Origin: Lentzea alba
GTDB lineage: Bacteria; Actinomycetota; Actinomycetes; Mycobacteriales; Pseudonocardiaceae
NCBI RefSeq assembly: GCF_011067745.1
Contig: NZ_JAAMPJ010000008.1
Location: forward strand, 186,001-250,000
Direction of reading: 5' to 3'
DNA: 64,000 nt
Within the stretch, counting starts at the first letter, position 1. Every line of letters starts with the position of its first letter. The translations under genes were made by a program, and so were the position numbers. Under the pieces are notes generated by a model. It searched no databases and was not told the origin of the DNA. It saw nothing but the letters and a program-made list of their open reading frames with translations. This document shows positions 17,722 to 26,211 of this stretch, in pieces.

Positions 17722-17758
17722 CGTGCCTTGAGAGGAACCTGAGCCATCTCAAGGCACG
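17722..17758. promoter_or_regulatory. Inverted repeat, candidate operator between divergent genes
   Basis: Two 12-base half-sites, CGTGCCTTGAGA and TCTCAAGGCACG, are perfect inverted repeats with a 13-base spacer in the divergent MDR/GMC promoter region. The inner CTTGAG and CTCAAG elements are 21 bases apart, two helical turns, which is expected of a dimeric repressor or activator site. A related site with 11-base spacing occurs at 39411. Confidence 0.6.
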
Positions 17759-17798
17759 TGCGAGCCGGGATGCAGAGAACACTGGCTGACTAGGGGCC

Positions 17799-19163
17799 AT
17801 GGCTGACTTCGACGTCATCGTGGTCGGCAGCGGCTCGGCGGGCGGCGTTCTGGCGGCACGGCTGTCGGAGGACCCATCTCGGCGCGTGCTGCTGCTGGAA
17901 GCGGGACCGGACGACCCCGTTGCGGGCCCGACGCACAACTGGATGTACCGGTCCGAGCCGCAGATCGGCGGCGAGCCGCTGAACCTGCCGCGCGGCAAGA
18001 TCGTCGGCGGGTGCTCGGCGGTCAACGCGTGCATCGCCCTGCGCGGTGCGCCTGCCGACTACGACGCGTGGCCCGGCTCGTGGTCGTTCGACCTGGCACA
18101 GCGCTATTTCGAGGCCGTGGAGGCGGTGGTGCCGATCCGCCGGCCCGCCGAGGACATGACGTCCACCAACCGGACGTTCATCGAGACCGCGGTTTCTCTG
18201 GGCATGGAACGGGTCGAGGACCACAACGCACCCGGCGCGATCGGTGCGGGACCGGTGCCGTTGAACGAGATCGACGGCGTGCGGCAGAGCACCGCCGTCA
18301 CCTATCTCGCGGCCGCGAGGTCCAGGGGCAACCTGACGATCCGGCCGAACTCCCTGGTGTGCAAGGTGCTCGTCCGGGACGGCAGGGCCGTCGGCGTGGT
18401 GCTCCTGGGCGGCGAGACGGTGTCGGCGCACAACATCGTGGTCGCCGCGGGCGCGTACGGTTCGCCCGCCGTGCTGATGCGGTCCGGGATCGGGCCGGCC
18501 ACGGCGTTGTCGGCGCTCGGCATCGCGGTCGTCGCGGATCTGCCGGTGGGGCAGGGGCTGCAGGACCACCCGCTCGTCACGGTGAAGCTGATGGGCCGCG
18601 GCCCCGCGCTGTACCAGGCGGTCGCGACGACGTCCTCCGGCCTGCAGTTCCTGCCGGGCACGCCGTCACCCGCCGAGACGACCGGCGCGAACCTGATCAT
18701 CTCGGTGGCGCTGCTCAAGCCCTCCTCGCGGGGCAAGGTGCGGCTGCGGTCGGCCGACCCGACCGACGCGCCGCTCATCGACCTCGGCCTGCTGCGGTCC
18801 TATGAGGACAGGGCGCTGATGCGGTCCGGTGTGCGTGACCTGCTGCGGTTGGTCGGCACCAAGCCGTTCGCCGGGGAGATCGACGGCCCGCCGCTCAACA
18901 GCCCACCGGCCGACCTCTCGGACGACCAGGCGCTGGACCGGTGGATCTTCGCGAACGTCGGCACGTACCACCACGCGGTCGGCACCTGCGCGATGGGTTC
19001 CGTGGTGTCACCCGACGGGCAGGTGCTCGGCGTGAACGGCCTGTGGGTCGCCGACGCCTCGGTCATCCCGGAAGTTCCCGCCGCCAACACGAATCTGCCC
19101 ACCATGATGCTCGCGGAGCGCATCTCCGCGGTACTGATCGAGGAGTCGCGCCATGTCGCTTGA
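17799..19163 (+). CDS. GMC-family FAD oxidoreductase
   Basis: The 454-residue protein has the FAD-binding start VVGSGSAGGVLAARLSED, the GMC signature GGCSAVNACIALRGAPADYD, a second glycine-rich element around AAGAYGSPAVLMRSGIGP, and a C-terminal active-site region with HHAVGTCAMG and NTNLPTMMLAERIS. It is shorter than choline dehydrogenases (about 550) but complete. GMC enzymes oxidise alcohols, and in antibiotic clusters they oxidise sugars or side-chain alcohols. Its 3' end overlaps the next gene by 11 bases. Confidence 0.9.
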   Translation: MADFDVIVVGSGSAGGVLAARLSEDPSRRVLLLEAGPDDPVAGPTHNWMYRSEPQIGGEPLNLPRGKIVGGCSAVNACIALRGAPADYDAWPGSWSFDLAQRYFEAVEAVVPIRRPAEDMTSTNRTFIETAVSLGMERVEDHNAPGAIGAGPVPLNEIDGVRQSTAVTYLAAARSRGNLTIRPNSLVCKVLVRDGRAVGVVLLGGETVSAHNIVVAAGAYGSPAVLMRSGIGPATALSALGIAVVADLPVGQGLQDHPLVTVKLMGRGPALYQAVATTSSGLQFLPGTPSPAETTGANLIISVALLKPSSRGKVRLRSADPTDAPLIDLGLLRSYEDRALMRSGVRDLLRLVGTKPFAGEIDGPPLNSPPADLSDDQALDRWIFANVGTYHHAVGTCAMGSVVSPDGQVLGVNGLWVADASVIPEVPAANTNLPTMMLAERISAVLIEESRHVA

Positions 19164-19743
19164 GCTGGACGCCGCCGCCCAGGACCTGCTGTTCCGGGAG
19201 GCCCGCACGGCCAACACGTTCTCGTCCGAACCGGTCTCCGACGAGACGCTGCAGGCCGTCTACGACCTGGTCAAGTACGCCCCGACGTCGATGAACCAGC
19301 AGCCGCTGCGGATCGTGCTGATCCGCTCCGAGGACGCCCGCGAACGGCTGGTGAAGACCATGTACGGGCCGAACGGCGCCAAGGTCGCACAGGCGCCGCT
19401 GGTCGCGATCCTGGCCGCGGACCTCGAGTTCCACGAGCTGATGCCGAAGCTGTTCCCGCACTTCCCCGAGGCCAAGGACATGTTCGCGGACCCGGCGATC
19501 CGCGAGGCCTCCGCCGTGCAGAACGGCACGATGCAGGCCGCGTACTTCCTGCTCGGCATCCGCGCCGCCGGACTGTGCGCGGGTCCGATGATCGGGTTCG
19601 ACGCCGACGCCGTGAACCGCGAGTTCTTCCCGGACGGCAAGCAGAAGGTGCTGCTGGTCATGAACATCGGCAAGCCGGGGGAGAACGCCTGGTGGCCGCG
19701 GTCGCCACGGCTCGAGTACGACGAGGTCGTCACCGCCGCCTGA
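19153..19743 (+). CDS. Nitroreductase-family protein (RutE-like)
   Basis: The 196-residue FMN-binding fold has RTANTFSSEPVSDETL and APTSMNQQPLRIV at the N-terminus and GLCAGPMIGFDADAVN near residue 140. This pattern and length match the RutE/HadB subgroup annotated as malonic semialdehyde reductase. It overlaps the GMC oxidoreductase gene, so the two products probably act in one pathway; an aldehyde formed by the GMC enzyme would be a plausible substrate. The true substrate is unknown. Confidence 0.85.
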   Translation: MSLELDAAAQDLLFREARTANTFSSEPVSDETLQAVYDLVKYAPTSMNQQPLRIVLIRSEDARERLVKTMYGPNGAKVAQAPLVAILAADLEFHELMPKLFPHFPEAKDMFADPAIREASAVQNGTMQAAYFLLGIRAAGLCAGPMIGFDADAVNREFFPDGKQKVLLVMNIGKPGENAWWPRSPRLEYDEVVTAA

Positions 19744-19757
19744 CCTGTCGTACGAAG

Positions 19758-19790
19758 AAGGAGCCCCCGCCGGTCCGGCGGGGGCTCCTT
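19758..19790. terminator. Bidirectional hairpin terminator
   Basis: Perfect 15-base arms (AAGGAGCCCCCGCCG and its complement) with a 3-base loop lie between the convergent nitroreductase and SMP-30-like genes. Confidence 0.9.
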
Positions 19791-19793
19791 GCG

Positions 19794-20627
19794 CTACCTG
19801 GGGCGGGGAACCGCGATCGACGTGTAGGCCGTCTCCGGCGTGGCCTCGGTGGTGAACCTGCCGTTGATCACGTACAGCAGGTCGTCGTGCAGGGCGAGCG
19901 AGCTCGGGATGTCGAACCGGGGGTCGCTCACCCGGCGCAGGATCTTGCCGACCGTGCCCTCGTGGTTGAGCCGCACGAGCACGACCTCGTTGCGCACGCC
20001 CATCGCCACGTACAGCAGCTCGCCGTCGAGCACCATGCCGTCGCAGTCCATCAGGTCCTCGCCACCGAGGTCGACGCTGGTGGCGCGGCCGGTGGTGGTG
20101 TCCACGTGGAACAGTCCGCCGGTGTTGGACTGGTTGACGAGCAACGCCGTGCCGTCCGGGGTGCGGCAGATCCCGTTGGCGTTGAAGCCTTCTTCGAGGT
20201 ACCGGATGTCGCCGGTGAGCTCCAGCCGTTCGACCTGCTCCGGTTCGGGCAGCTCGCCGTTGCCGCCCAGTGGCAGCTTCCACAGCACCGGCAGCACCGA
20301 GTCGGTGGCCCACGCGGCCGTCGGGGTCAGCGCGAAGTCGTTGACCAGTCCCGCGAGCGGGTAGGACGCCAGGGTGGCGCCGGAGGCCGCGTGGATCACG
20401 TGGGCGTCGCCGGCGAAGCCGCCCGCGATGAACAGGCGGCCCCGGCGGTCGATCTTCACGCCGGCCGCGGCGGTGCCGGGTCCGGGGTGGATGGTCCGGC
20501 CCTCGCCGGTGATCAGGTCCGCGCGGTAGATGGACCCGTCGGCCAGCGAACCGAAGTACGCGAACGGACCGGGCCCGATCGTCATCGACTCTGGCCGGAA
20601 TCCGTCCGGCAGCGCGATCGTCGTCAT
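19794..20627 (-). CDS. SMP-30/gluconolactonase-like beta-propeller protein
   Basis: The 277-residue protein is built of repeated short blades of the kind D.RGRLFIAGG, GTALLVNQSNTGG and GELLYVAMG, which suggests a six-bladed beta-propeller of the SMP-30/NHL group. NGICRTPDGT and LVNDFALTPT resemble the family's metal-site Asn-containing loops. Members are lactonases or lactone-forming hydrolases; a lactone-processing role is possible but unproven. No signal peptide is present, so it is cytoplasmic. The ATG at 20627 is the first Met consistent with the fold. Confidence 0.75.
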   Translation of the reverse strand: MTTIALPDGFRPESMTIGPGPFAYFGSLADGSIYRADLITGEGRTIHPGPGTAAAGVKIDRRGRLFIAGGFAGDAHVIHAASGATLASYPLAGLVNDFALTPTAAWATDSVLPVLWKLPLGGNGELPEPEQVERLELTGDIRYLEEGFNANGICRTPDGTALLVNQSNTGGLFHVDTTTGRATSVDLGGEDLMDCDGMVLDGELLYVAMGVRNEVVLVRLNHEGTVGKILRRVSDPRFDIPSSLALHDDLLYVINGRFTTEATPETAYTSIAVPRPR

Positions 20628-20652
20628 ACCGGCCAGAAAACCGCAGCGTGCT

Positions 20653-21714
20653 CTAGGTTTGCTCGAACACCACGGCGTGCCCGGCGTCCGGTGCGGCAAA
20701 CTCCAGCAACCGGCGTCCCTCGGCCTCGACCTGGGCGCTGTCCCGCTTGGGCAACCGCTGGTACGGCGCGATGAGCAGGGTCCCCTTCGCCACCTTCCAG
20801 GTACCGCTGACGAACCCGTCGACGGTGAAGCTGCCGCGGGTGGACGAACCGTTGAAGCCGGGGGAGATGATCCGGGTGCGGCCGGCGTGTGAGAGCGCGA
20901 TGTTGTCGAACTCGGGCAGGAACCGCGGCGGCGCCGGGGTGTCCTCGTCCGGCCGTGGCGAGTCCTCGTGGTCGAAGAGCGTCCGGCCGTTCTCGTCGCT
21001 GAACTGCCTGAGCGGCAACCGGTCGAACACCTCGGACAGTCTCGTCAGACCGGACCACGTCTGCGCGTCCTGGACGCTCGCCGGCCCGAACGCCCTGAGG
21101 TAACGGGAAACCACCTCGGTGATCGACGGTTCGGGCAGGGATTCGGCACCCAGCCAGGTGTTCAGGGTGGCGTGGTCGCCACGGCCTTGCGCGACGCCCC
21201 AGACGCCGCGTGGCGGGATCTGGGCGAGCGGGACGAGTAGTTGCACCGCGTAGGCCAGCGCCGTCGCCTGGTGGCCCGTCCAGCGCTCCTTCAGCAGCTT
21301 GCCGAGGTCCTCGCGGGTGCACGGTTGCGCTTCGAGCAGCTCTCGACCGCGTTGTGCGAGCTCGTCGGGATCGATGCCCGCGATCTGCTTTCCGTTGTGG
21401 CCGGTGAAGTTCACGCGGTCCAGCACGGGTTTCAGCAACGGCCGCAACAGCAGCGCGTCGCGGGCACTCACGAGGTGGATCGTGCCTCTCATCAGCACGA
21501 TCCGGACCGTTTCGCGGCTCTCCAGGGTCCCGGCGAGGTCGGCAGGCTGAAAACCGCTCACCCGCGACCACAGGCCCACGTACGGCGAGAGCGGGACCTG
21601 GGACTGCATGCCCACCAGGTGTTCCACGACCTCGATCGGGGTTTTCGCAGCGCGTTCCAGGAGGAACTGCCGGGCCAGCAACGCCCGGTTCAGCTGCCGT
21701 GCGCTGAGCTTCAC
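20653..21714 (-). CDS. AlkZ-like HTH_42 DNA glycosylase (self-resistance candidate 1)
   Basis: The 353-residue protein belongs to the winged-helix HTH_42 superfamily. Residues 30-50 read VEHLVGMQSQVPLSPYVGLW, giving a Q37-x-Q39 pair at the position of the catalytic QxQ motif of AlkZ, the DNA glycosylase that unhooks azinomycin adducts. RGTIHLVSARD and the C-terminal VDGFVSGTWK match conserved blocks of the family. Relatives in the trioxacarcin and hedamycin clusters excise antibiotic-alkylated bases and protect the producer. The GTG start overlaps the stop of its paralogue by four bases, so the pair is translated together. The glycosylase function is inferred from family knowledge. Confidence 0.87.
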   Translation of the reverse strand: MKLSARQLNRALLARQFLLERAAKTPIEVVEHLVGMQSQVPLSPYVGLWSRVSGFQPADLAGTLESRETVRIVLMRGTIHLVSARDALLLRPLLKPVLDRVNFTGHNGKQIAGIDPDELAQRGRELLEAQPCTREDLGKLLKERWTGHQATALAYAVQLLVPLAQIPPRGVWGVAQGRGDHATLNTWLGAESLPEPSITEVVSRYLRAFGPASVQDAQTWSGLTRLSEVFDRLPLRQFSDENGRTLFDHEDSPRPDEDTPAPPRFLPEFDNIALSHAGRTRIISPGFNGSSTRGSFTVDGFVSGTWKVAKGTLLIAPYQRLPKRDSAQVEAEGRRLLEFAAPDAGHAVVFEQT

Positions 21715-22784
21715 TCGACCACGAACTCCCGCGTCGTCGCGTCCGGTGCCGCGAACCGCAACACCCCGTCGGCTTCCTTCTCGACCGCCTTCAGATCCTT
21801 TTTGGACAAGGGCTGGAACAGAGTGAGCGTCAGGGTCGCGGTCTTCTTCTGCTCCTTGAGCTTCCACAACCCGCGCACGAACCCGTCGACCAGCAGTGTG
21901 GCCGCGATGCCCGCGCCGACGCAGACCCGCTTGCGGACGTCGTCGTCCATCACCCGCGTGCGGTCGAAGTGCGACACCATCAGGTTGTCGTACTCGGGTA
22001 GGAACCGGACCGGCGCCGGCGTGTCACCGTCCGGCCGCGGTGCGTCGGGCAGGTCGTAGAGCTCCTGGCCGGTGTCGGAAACGAGGACCTCCAGCTCGTC
22101 GCCCATGTCCTTGAACACCTTGGCCATGAACGTGAGACCGCTGAACGCCTGGAGATCCTTCACGGTGGCCGGGCCGTACGCGGCGAGGTAACGGCGCACC
22201 AGCTGCTTCGGGTCCGGATCCGAGACGAACTCCTGGTCCAGGAACGGTTCCGCGAGCGTCGACGGCACCGAACCGCCCTTGCCCCACGGCGGCACGTGCA
22301 CCAGCGGCACCAGGTACTGCACGGAGTAGGCCAGCGACAGGGGATCGCGGCCGGGGAACCTCTCGCTCATCGACTCGCGCAGCTGCACCTGGGTGAGGGC
22401 CTTGCCGCGCAGCAGCTTCCGGCCGTGCGCGGCGATCTCACCGAGGTCCAGGCCCTCGGTCTGGCGGCCGAAGAAGCCTTTCTGCGCCCGGTTGAGCACC
22501 GGCTGGAGCAACGGCCGCAGCCACAGCAGATCCGGCGTGGTCACGAGGTGCATGGTGTAGCGCATGAGCGACGACCGCACGATCTGGCGGTCCAGGATGA
22601 GCTTCGACAGCTCGTCGTGGTCGAAGCTCCGCAGGCGCGCCCACAGTCCGATGTAGGGCGGGAACGGCAGCTGCGCCTGCAGCCCGACGAGCTGTTCGGT
22701 CGCTTCGAGCACGCCCAGGTCGTGACGCTGCAGCAGAAGTTGGCGCGCGAGGGTGGCACGGTTGATCGCGCGGCGGTCCAGCAC
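21711..22784 (-). CDS. AlkZ-like HTH_42 DNA glycosylase (self-resistance candidate 2)
   Basis: The 357-residue paralogue of the downstream gene has EQLVGLQAQLPFPPYIGLWA with Q36-x-Q38 at the catalytic QxQ position and the same RYTMHLVTTPD and VDGFVRGLWK blocks. I chose the GTG at 22784, preceded by AAAGG, because it aligns with the paralogue's start; a GTG at 22823 is possible. The two copies are clearly diverged, which suggests different lesions or division of labour, as proposed for paired HTH_42 proteins in trioxacarcin-type clusters. Some relatives are annotated as winged-helix DNA-binding proteins, so a regulatory role cannot be excluded. Confidence 0.87.
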   Translation of the reverse strand: MLDRRAINRATLARQLLLQRHDLGVLEATEQLVGLQAQLPFPPYIGLWARLRSFDHDELSKLILDRQIVRSSLMRYTMHLVTTPDLLWLRPLLQPVLNRAQKGFFGRQTEGLDLGEIAAHGRKLLRGKALTQVQLRESMSERFPGRDPLSLAYSVQYLVPLVHVPPWGKGGSVPSTLAEPFLDQEFVSDPDPKQLVRRYLAAYGPATVKDLQAFSGLTFMAKVFKDMGDELEVLVSDTGQELYDLPDAPRPDGDTPAPVRFLPEYDNLMVSHFDRTRVMDDDVRKRVCVGAGIAATLLVDGFVRGLWKLKEQKKTATLTLTLFQPLSKKDLKAVEKEADGVLRFAAPDATTREFVVE

Positions 22785-22863
22785 GGGATGGCCTTTCTGT
22801 AAACGCGGAAACGCGGCCGTCACCGGAATCTACCGGTGACGACCGCTCTGGTGACGGTGCTGA

Positions 22864-23682
22864 TCAGGCCGCATCGCCTTCGAGGCGGGAGCGGAACCAC
22901 GACATGAACAGGTGGTCGGTGCCGGCGGTGAGGTCCTGGCCTCCGTCGATCGTGATGATCTGGCCGGTGACCCAGGAGCTGGCAGGGCTCGCGAGCTGCG
23001 TGATCCACGGCGTGATGTCCTCGACCGTGCCGGTGCGGCCGAGCGGCATGATGTCCGCCAGCGTCGCGAAGATGCCGTCGGTCTCCTCCTCGTTGAGCCC
23101 GTTGGCCGCGTAGACCTCGGTGCGCACGCCGGCCGGGGCGACGGCGTTGACCCGGATCCCGAGCGGGGCGAGCTCGCGCGCCCACGTCAGCGTCAGGCTG
23201 TGCATGCCCGCCTTGCTGGCCGCGTACAGCGCGGCGCCGGGCTCGGGGTTGTGGCCCGCGACCGAGGAGACGAACACGATGTTGCCGCCGGGCTTGGCGA
23301 GGAACCGGTACAGCGCGCCGGTGAGGCGGACCGGGCCGAGCAGGTTGATGTTGAGCAGTTCGTTGCTGGCCTTCTCGTCGAAGTACTCGGCGAGCGTGTT
23401 GCGGAAGATGCCGGCGTTGTGCACCAGCACGTCCAGCTTGGCACCGTTGGTCTCGACGGCGTCGGCGACGGCCTGCGCGCCCTCGGCGGTCGTGACGTCG
23501 GCGGCCACGGGAACGATGTTCGGGTGCAGCTCGGCGACCTCGTCCAGCCGAACCTTGCGGCGACCGGTGATGATCACACTCGCGGCACCGAGCTTCGCGA
23601 ACTCGACGGCCGCGTGCTTGCCGATTCCGGTGCCACCACCGGTGACGACGACTCGCTGGCCTTCAAACGGCTGGTCGGACAT
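22864..23682 (-). CDS. SDR-family oxidoreductase
   Basis: The 272-residue classical short-chain dehydrogenase has cofactor motif TGGGTGIGKHAA, NAG (HNAGIF), catalytic Ser (VSSVAG) and YAASK. Thr/Arg after the second beta strand (TGRRK) favours NADP(H). The 23-residue tail beyond the usual GG end is slightly long. It could be a post-PKS ketoreductase or the missing deoxysugar 3-ketoreductase. It lies 78 bases downstream of the KASIII-like gene in the same direction. Confidence 0.88.
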   Translation of the reverse strand: MSDQPFEGQRVVVTGGGTGIGKHAAVEFAKLGAASVIITGRRKVRLDEVAELHPNIVPVAADVTTAEGAQAVADAVETNGAKLDVLVHNAGIFRNTLAEYFDEKASNELLNINLLGPVRLTGALYRFLAKPGGNIVFVSSVAGHNPEPGAALYAASKAGMHSLTLTWARELAPLGIRVNAVAPAGVRTEVYAANGLNEEETDGIFATLADIMPLGRTGTVEDITPWITQLASPASSWVTGQIITIDGGQDLTAGTDHLFMSWFRSRLEGDAA

Positions 23683-23760
23683 GGTCTGGGTTCCTTTCGA
23701 AAGCCAACGGGTGTGGCACCTATCCAGCCAAAACCGTCTGGTATCCCGCTTGAACGGCGC

Positions 23761-24783
23761 TCAGGCCGCCCAGGACGGCTTCGCGTCGATCTCGATGACG
23801 GCGCATCCCCAGCTGTAACCGGCACCCACGCCGAACAGCACGATCCGCTGTCCCGGCCGGGCCTGTCCGGTGTCGACGAGGTGGCCGAGTCCCGCGAACT
23901 GGTCGCCCGCACCGAGATGCCCGATCGTGCGGCTCCACTCCCACGTCGTGCGCGCGGGGTCGATGTCGTAGGGCCGCAGGTAGTTCACGTCCAGGCGGCG
24001 CCGGCCGAAGTGCGGCAGCACCACCCAGTCCGCGTCACCGAGCTTCATGTCCGCGTCCGCCAACGCCTCCTCGACCGCGGCCGCCTGTCCCGCGTTGGCC
24101 CGGTTGATGCCGAAGGAGAGCCCGAACCGCTTGGCGAACGCGTGCTTGGCGGCCTCGAAGTCCACCGGCATGCGGTGCTCGAACGGCGCGAGCCCCATCG
24201 GTTCGTCACCGCGGTGCAACGGCTCCAGCTCGGAATCCGCGTTGATGGCCAATGAAAGCAGTCGCGCGTATCCGCCGCGCCGGGACAGCACGACCGCGCT
24301 CGCGCCGTCGGCGTACGGCGTGCCGGGGTCGGTGCGCCACCGGTCGATGCCGGGCAGGCAGAACCGGTCGGCCGTGGTGAGCAGTGCGTCACGACCGGGG
24401 CTCAGGTAGCGCACGGCGAGGTCCAGCGCGGCCATGCCACCGTTGGACATCTGCCGGATCTCCAACGCCAGACAGCTGTTGCGGACGGTCTCGCGCTGGA
24501 TGTAGCTGCCGACCGGCCACAGGTCCTGCCCCTGGTGGTAGGTCGTGGCGTGCAGGATCAGTTCTACGTCCTCGCCGGTGCTGCCGGCCCTCGTGAGCGC
24601 CTGCTGGGCCGCGCGCACGCCCATCTCCGCGGCCGACTCGTCGGGGGAGTACGCGACGCTGGTGACGTCCGTGCGCGCGACCAGCTTCGGTTCGCACTCG
24701 CCGGAGTCGATGGCGTCCTGCACGTTCAGCGTCGCGGGGAGCCGGATCCCGTTGCCCCGCAGGTAGATGCCGTCGACGCGCAC
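23761..24783 (-). CDS. KASIII-like acyltransferase/starter synthase with Ser in place of Cys
   Basis: The 340-residue thiolase-fold protein aligns with 3-oxoacyl-ACP synthase III. The nucleophile segment reads ALEIRQMSNGG, placing Ser113 where KASIII has Cys. His258 (VLPHFG) fits the usual catalytic His, but the usual Asn is replaced in TIGHLGAGDQFAG by His289 with Asp294 five residues later. This Ser plus HxxxxD pattern is what I recall for DpsC of daunorubicin biosynthesis, which selects the propionyl starter, and it also resembles CerJ-type acyl transferases acting on sugars. It probably selects a non-acetate starter or acylates a sugar. The GTG start directly abuts the WrbA-like gene's stop. 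Confidence 0.85.
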   Translation of the reverse strand: MRVDGIYLRGNGIRLPATLNVQDAIDSGECEPKLVARTDVTSVAYSPDESAAEMGVRAAQQALTRAGSTGEDVELILHATTYHQGQDLWPVGSYIQRETVRNSCLALEIRQMSNGGMAALDLAVRYLSPGRDALLTTADRFCLPGIDRWRTDPGTPYADGASAVVLSRRGGYARLLSLAINADSELEPLHRGDEPMGLAPFEHRMPVDFEAAKHAFAKRFGLSFGINRANAGQAAAVEEALADADMKLGDADWVVLPHFGRRRLDVNYLRPYDIDPARTTWEWSRTIGHLGAGDQFAGLGHLVDTGQARPGQRIVLFGVGAGYSWGCAVIEIDAKPSWAA

Positions 24784-25371
24784 TCAGGCCTCCTTCAGCG
24801 CACGGGCGACGCGCACGACCCGGTCGGCCTGCACCCGAGCCGACTGCAACGCGATCTCGCTGACCGGTGCGCTGTCCGAACCGAGCACGTGGGAGGTGCC
24901 GTACGGGTTCTCGTTCAACCCCGGCGGCACGATGATCCCGCCGAAGTGGCAGACCATGTTGTAGATGGACACGATCGTGGTCTCCATGCCGCCGTGCGTG
25001 CTGCCGCCGGAGGTGAAAGCGCTGTACACCTTGTTCGCCAGACGTCCCTGGAACCACGCGGGTCCCAGCGTGTCGATGAACTGCTTGAGCTGCGCGGACA
25101 TGTTGCCGAACCGCGTGGGCGTGCCGAACAGGACCGCGTCGCCCCACAGGACGTCGTCGACCTGGGCGATCGGCACGTCCTCGGTCGCCTTCAGGTGCTC
25201 CGCCCACGCGGGCCGCGAGTCCACGGCGGCCCGTGGCGCGAGCTCGGCCGCCCTGACCAGCCTGACCTCGGCTCCCGCCTTCTCCGCCGTCTCGGCGATC
25301 TCGGTGGCGATGCGGTGGATCGTCCCGGTGGACGAGTAGTACACGACGGTGACGTTGACGCTGCGTTCCAT
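24784..25371 (-). CDS. WrbA-like NAD(P)H:quinone oxidoreductase
   Basis: The 195-residue flavodoxin-fold protein has the FMN phosphate loop YYSSTGTIHRIA, the loop GTPTRFGNMSAQLKQF and a late FTSGGSTHGGMETT segment, matching WrbA quinone reductases in size and motifs. It reduces quinones by two electrons, and could reduce the quinone form of the polyketide or protect against its redox cycling. The ATG at 25371 starts the leftward operon with the KASIII-like and SDR genes, divergent from the response regulator across 110 bases. Confidence 0.9.
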   Translation of the reverse strand: MERSVNVTVVYYSSTGTIHRIATEIAETAEKAGAEVRLVRAAELAPRAAVDSRPAWAEHLKATEDVPIAQVDDVLWGDAVLFGTPTRFGNMSAQLKQFIDTLGPAWFQGRLANKVYSAFTSGGSTHGGMETTIVSIYNMVCHFGGIIVPPGLNENPYGTSHVLGSDSAPVSEIALQSARVQADRVVRVARALKEA

Positions 25372-25481
25372 GGCGGGATCCCTTTCGCAGGCAGGTCCCC
25401 ACCACCGTTGCCGGTACACCTCGACGCGGCGTCGAGCGCGGCCTGAACGCCGCGGGATATGGTGTGTCGCCGGAGGGCGCA

Positions 25482-26087
25482 ATGATCAGGGTTCTGCTGG
25501 CCGAGGACATGCACATGGTGCGCGGTGCCCTCATCGCGCTGCTCAACCTCGAACCGGACATCGAAGTCGTCGCCGAGGTGAGCTCGGGGGACAAGATCCT
25601 GCCGATGGCGCGGCAGCACAAACCGGACGTCGCGGTGATCGACATCGACCTGCCGATCCTCGACGGGCTCAGCGCCGCCGCGAAGATCCGGGAGACGATG
25701 CCGGAGGTCCGCACGCTGATGCTCACGTCGCTCGGCCGCCCCGGCACGCTGCGCAAGGCGCTGGCCGCCCGCGTGGACGGCTTCCTGCTCAAGGACGCCC
25801 CGCCCGGCCAGCTCGCCGACGCGATCCGCGACGTGGCCGCCGGCAAGCGGGTGGTCGACTCCCAGCTGGCGCTCGCGGCCTGGGACCGGGGGGAATGCCC
25901 GCTGACCGACCGCGAACTGGAGGTGCTGCGGCTCGCCGCGGCGGGTTCGGACGCCCCGGAGATCGCGACCGCACTGTCGTTGTCGACCGGCACCATCCGC
26001 AACTACATGACGACCATCATCACCAAGCTGAACGGCCGCAACCGCGTAGACGCCATCCGCATAGCCGAAGAAGCCGGCTGGATCTAA
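25482..26087 (+). CDS. NarL/LuxR-type response regulator
   Basis: The 201-residue protein has a receiver domain (residues 1-118) with the acidic pair (AED, residues 7-9), phosphoacceptor Asp in VIDIDLP (about residue 54), Thr/Ser in MLTS and Lys in LLKDA. A C-terminal LuxR helix-turn-helix follows (LTDRELEVLRLAAAGSDAPE ... about 138-195). The ATG at 25482 follows GGAGGG. It is convergent with the double histidine kinase gene and very probably its cognate regulator. Targets may include the RiPP-like operon and the divergent WrbA/KASIII genes. Confidence 0.92.
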   Translation: MIRVLLAEDMHMVRGALIALLNLEPDIEVVAEVSSGDKILPMARQHKPDVAVIDIDLPILDGLSAAAKIRETMPEVRTLMLTSLGRPGTLRKALAARVDGFLLKDAPPGQLADAIRDVAAGKRVVDSQLALAAWDRGECPLTDRELEVLRLAAAGSDAPEIATALSLSTGTIRNYMTTIITKLNGRNRVDAIRIAEEAGWI

Positions 26088-26143
26088 CTCCCGCCCCAAC
26101 TCCCAACCCGTTCACCCACACGAACCCCACCAGCCCCACTTTT

Positions 26144-26198
26144 CGGCACGCGGGGCCCTTTCGTACTACGTGACAGTACGAAAGGGCCCCGCGTGCCG
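26144..26198. terminator. 24-bp perfect bidirectional terminator
   Basis: Two perfectly complementary 24-base arms (outer part CGGCACGCGGGGCCCTTTCG) with a 7-base loop lie between the convergent response regulator and histidine kinase genes. It is the longest hairpin in the window. Confidence 0.9.
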
Positions 26199-26211
26199 AC
26201 CGGCAGCAGGG

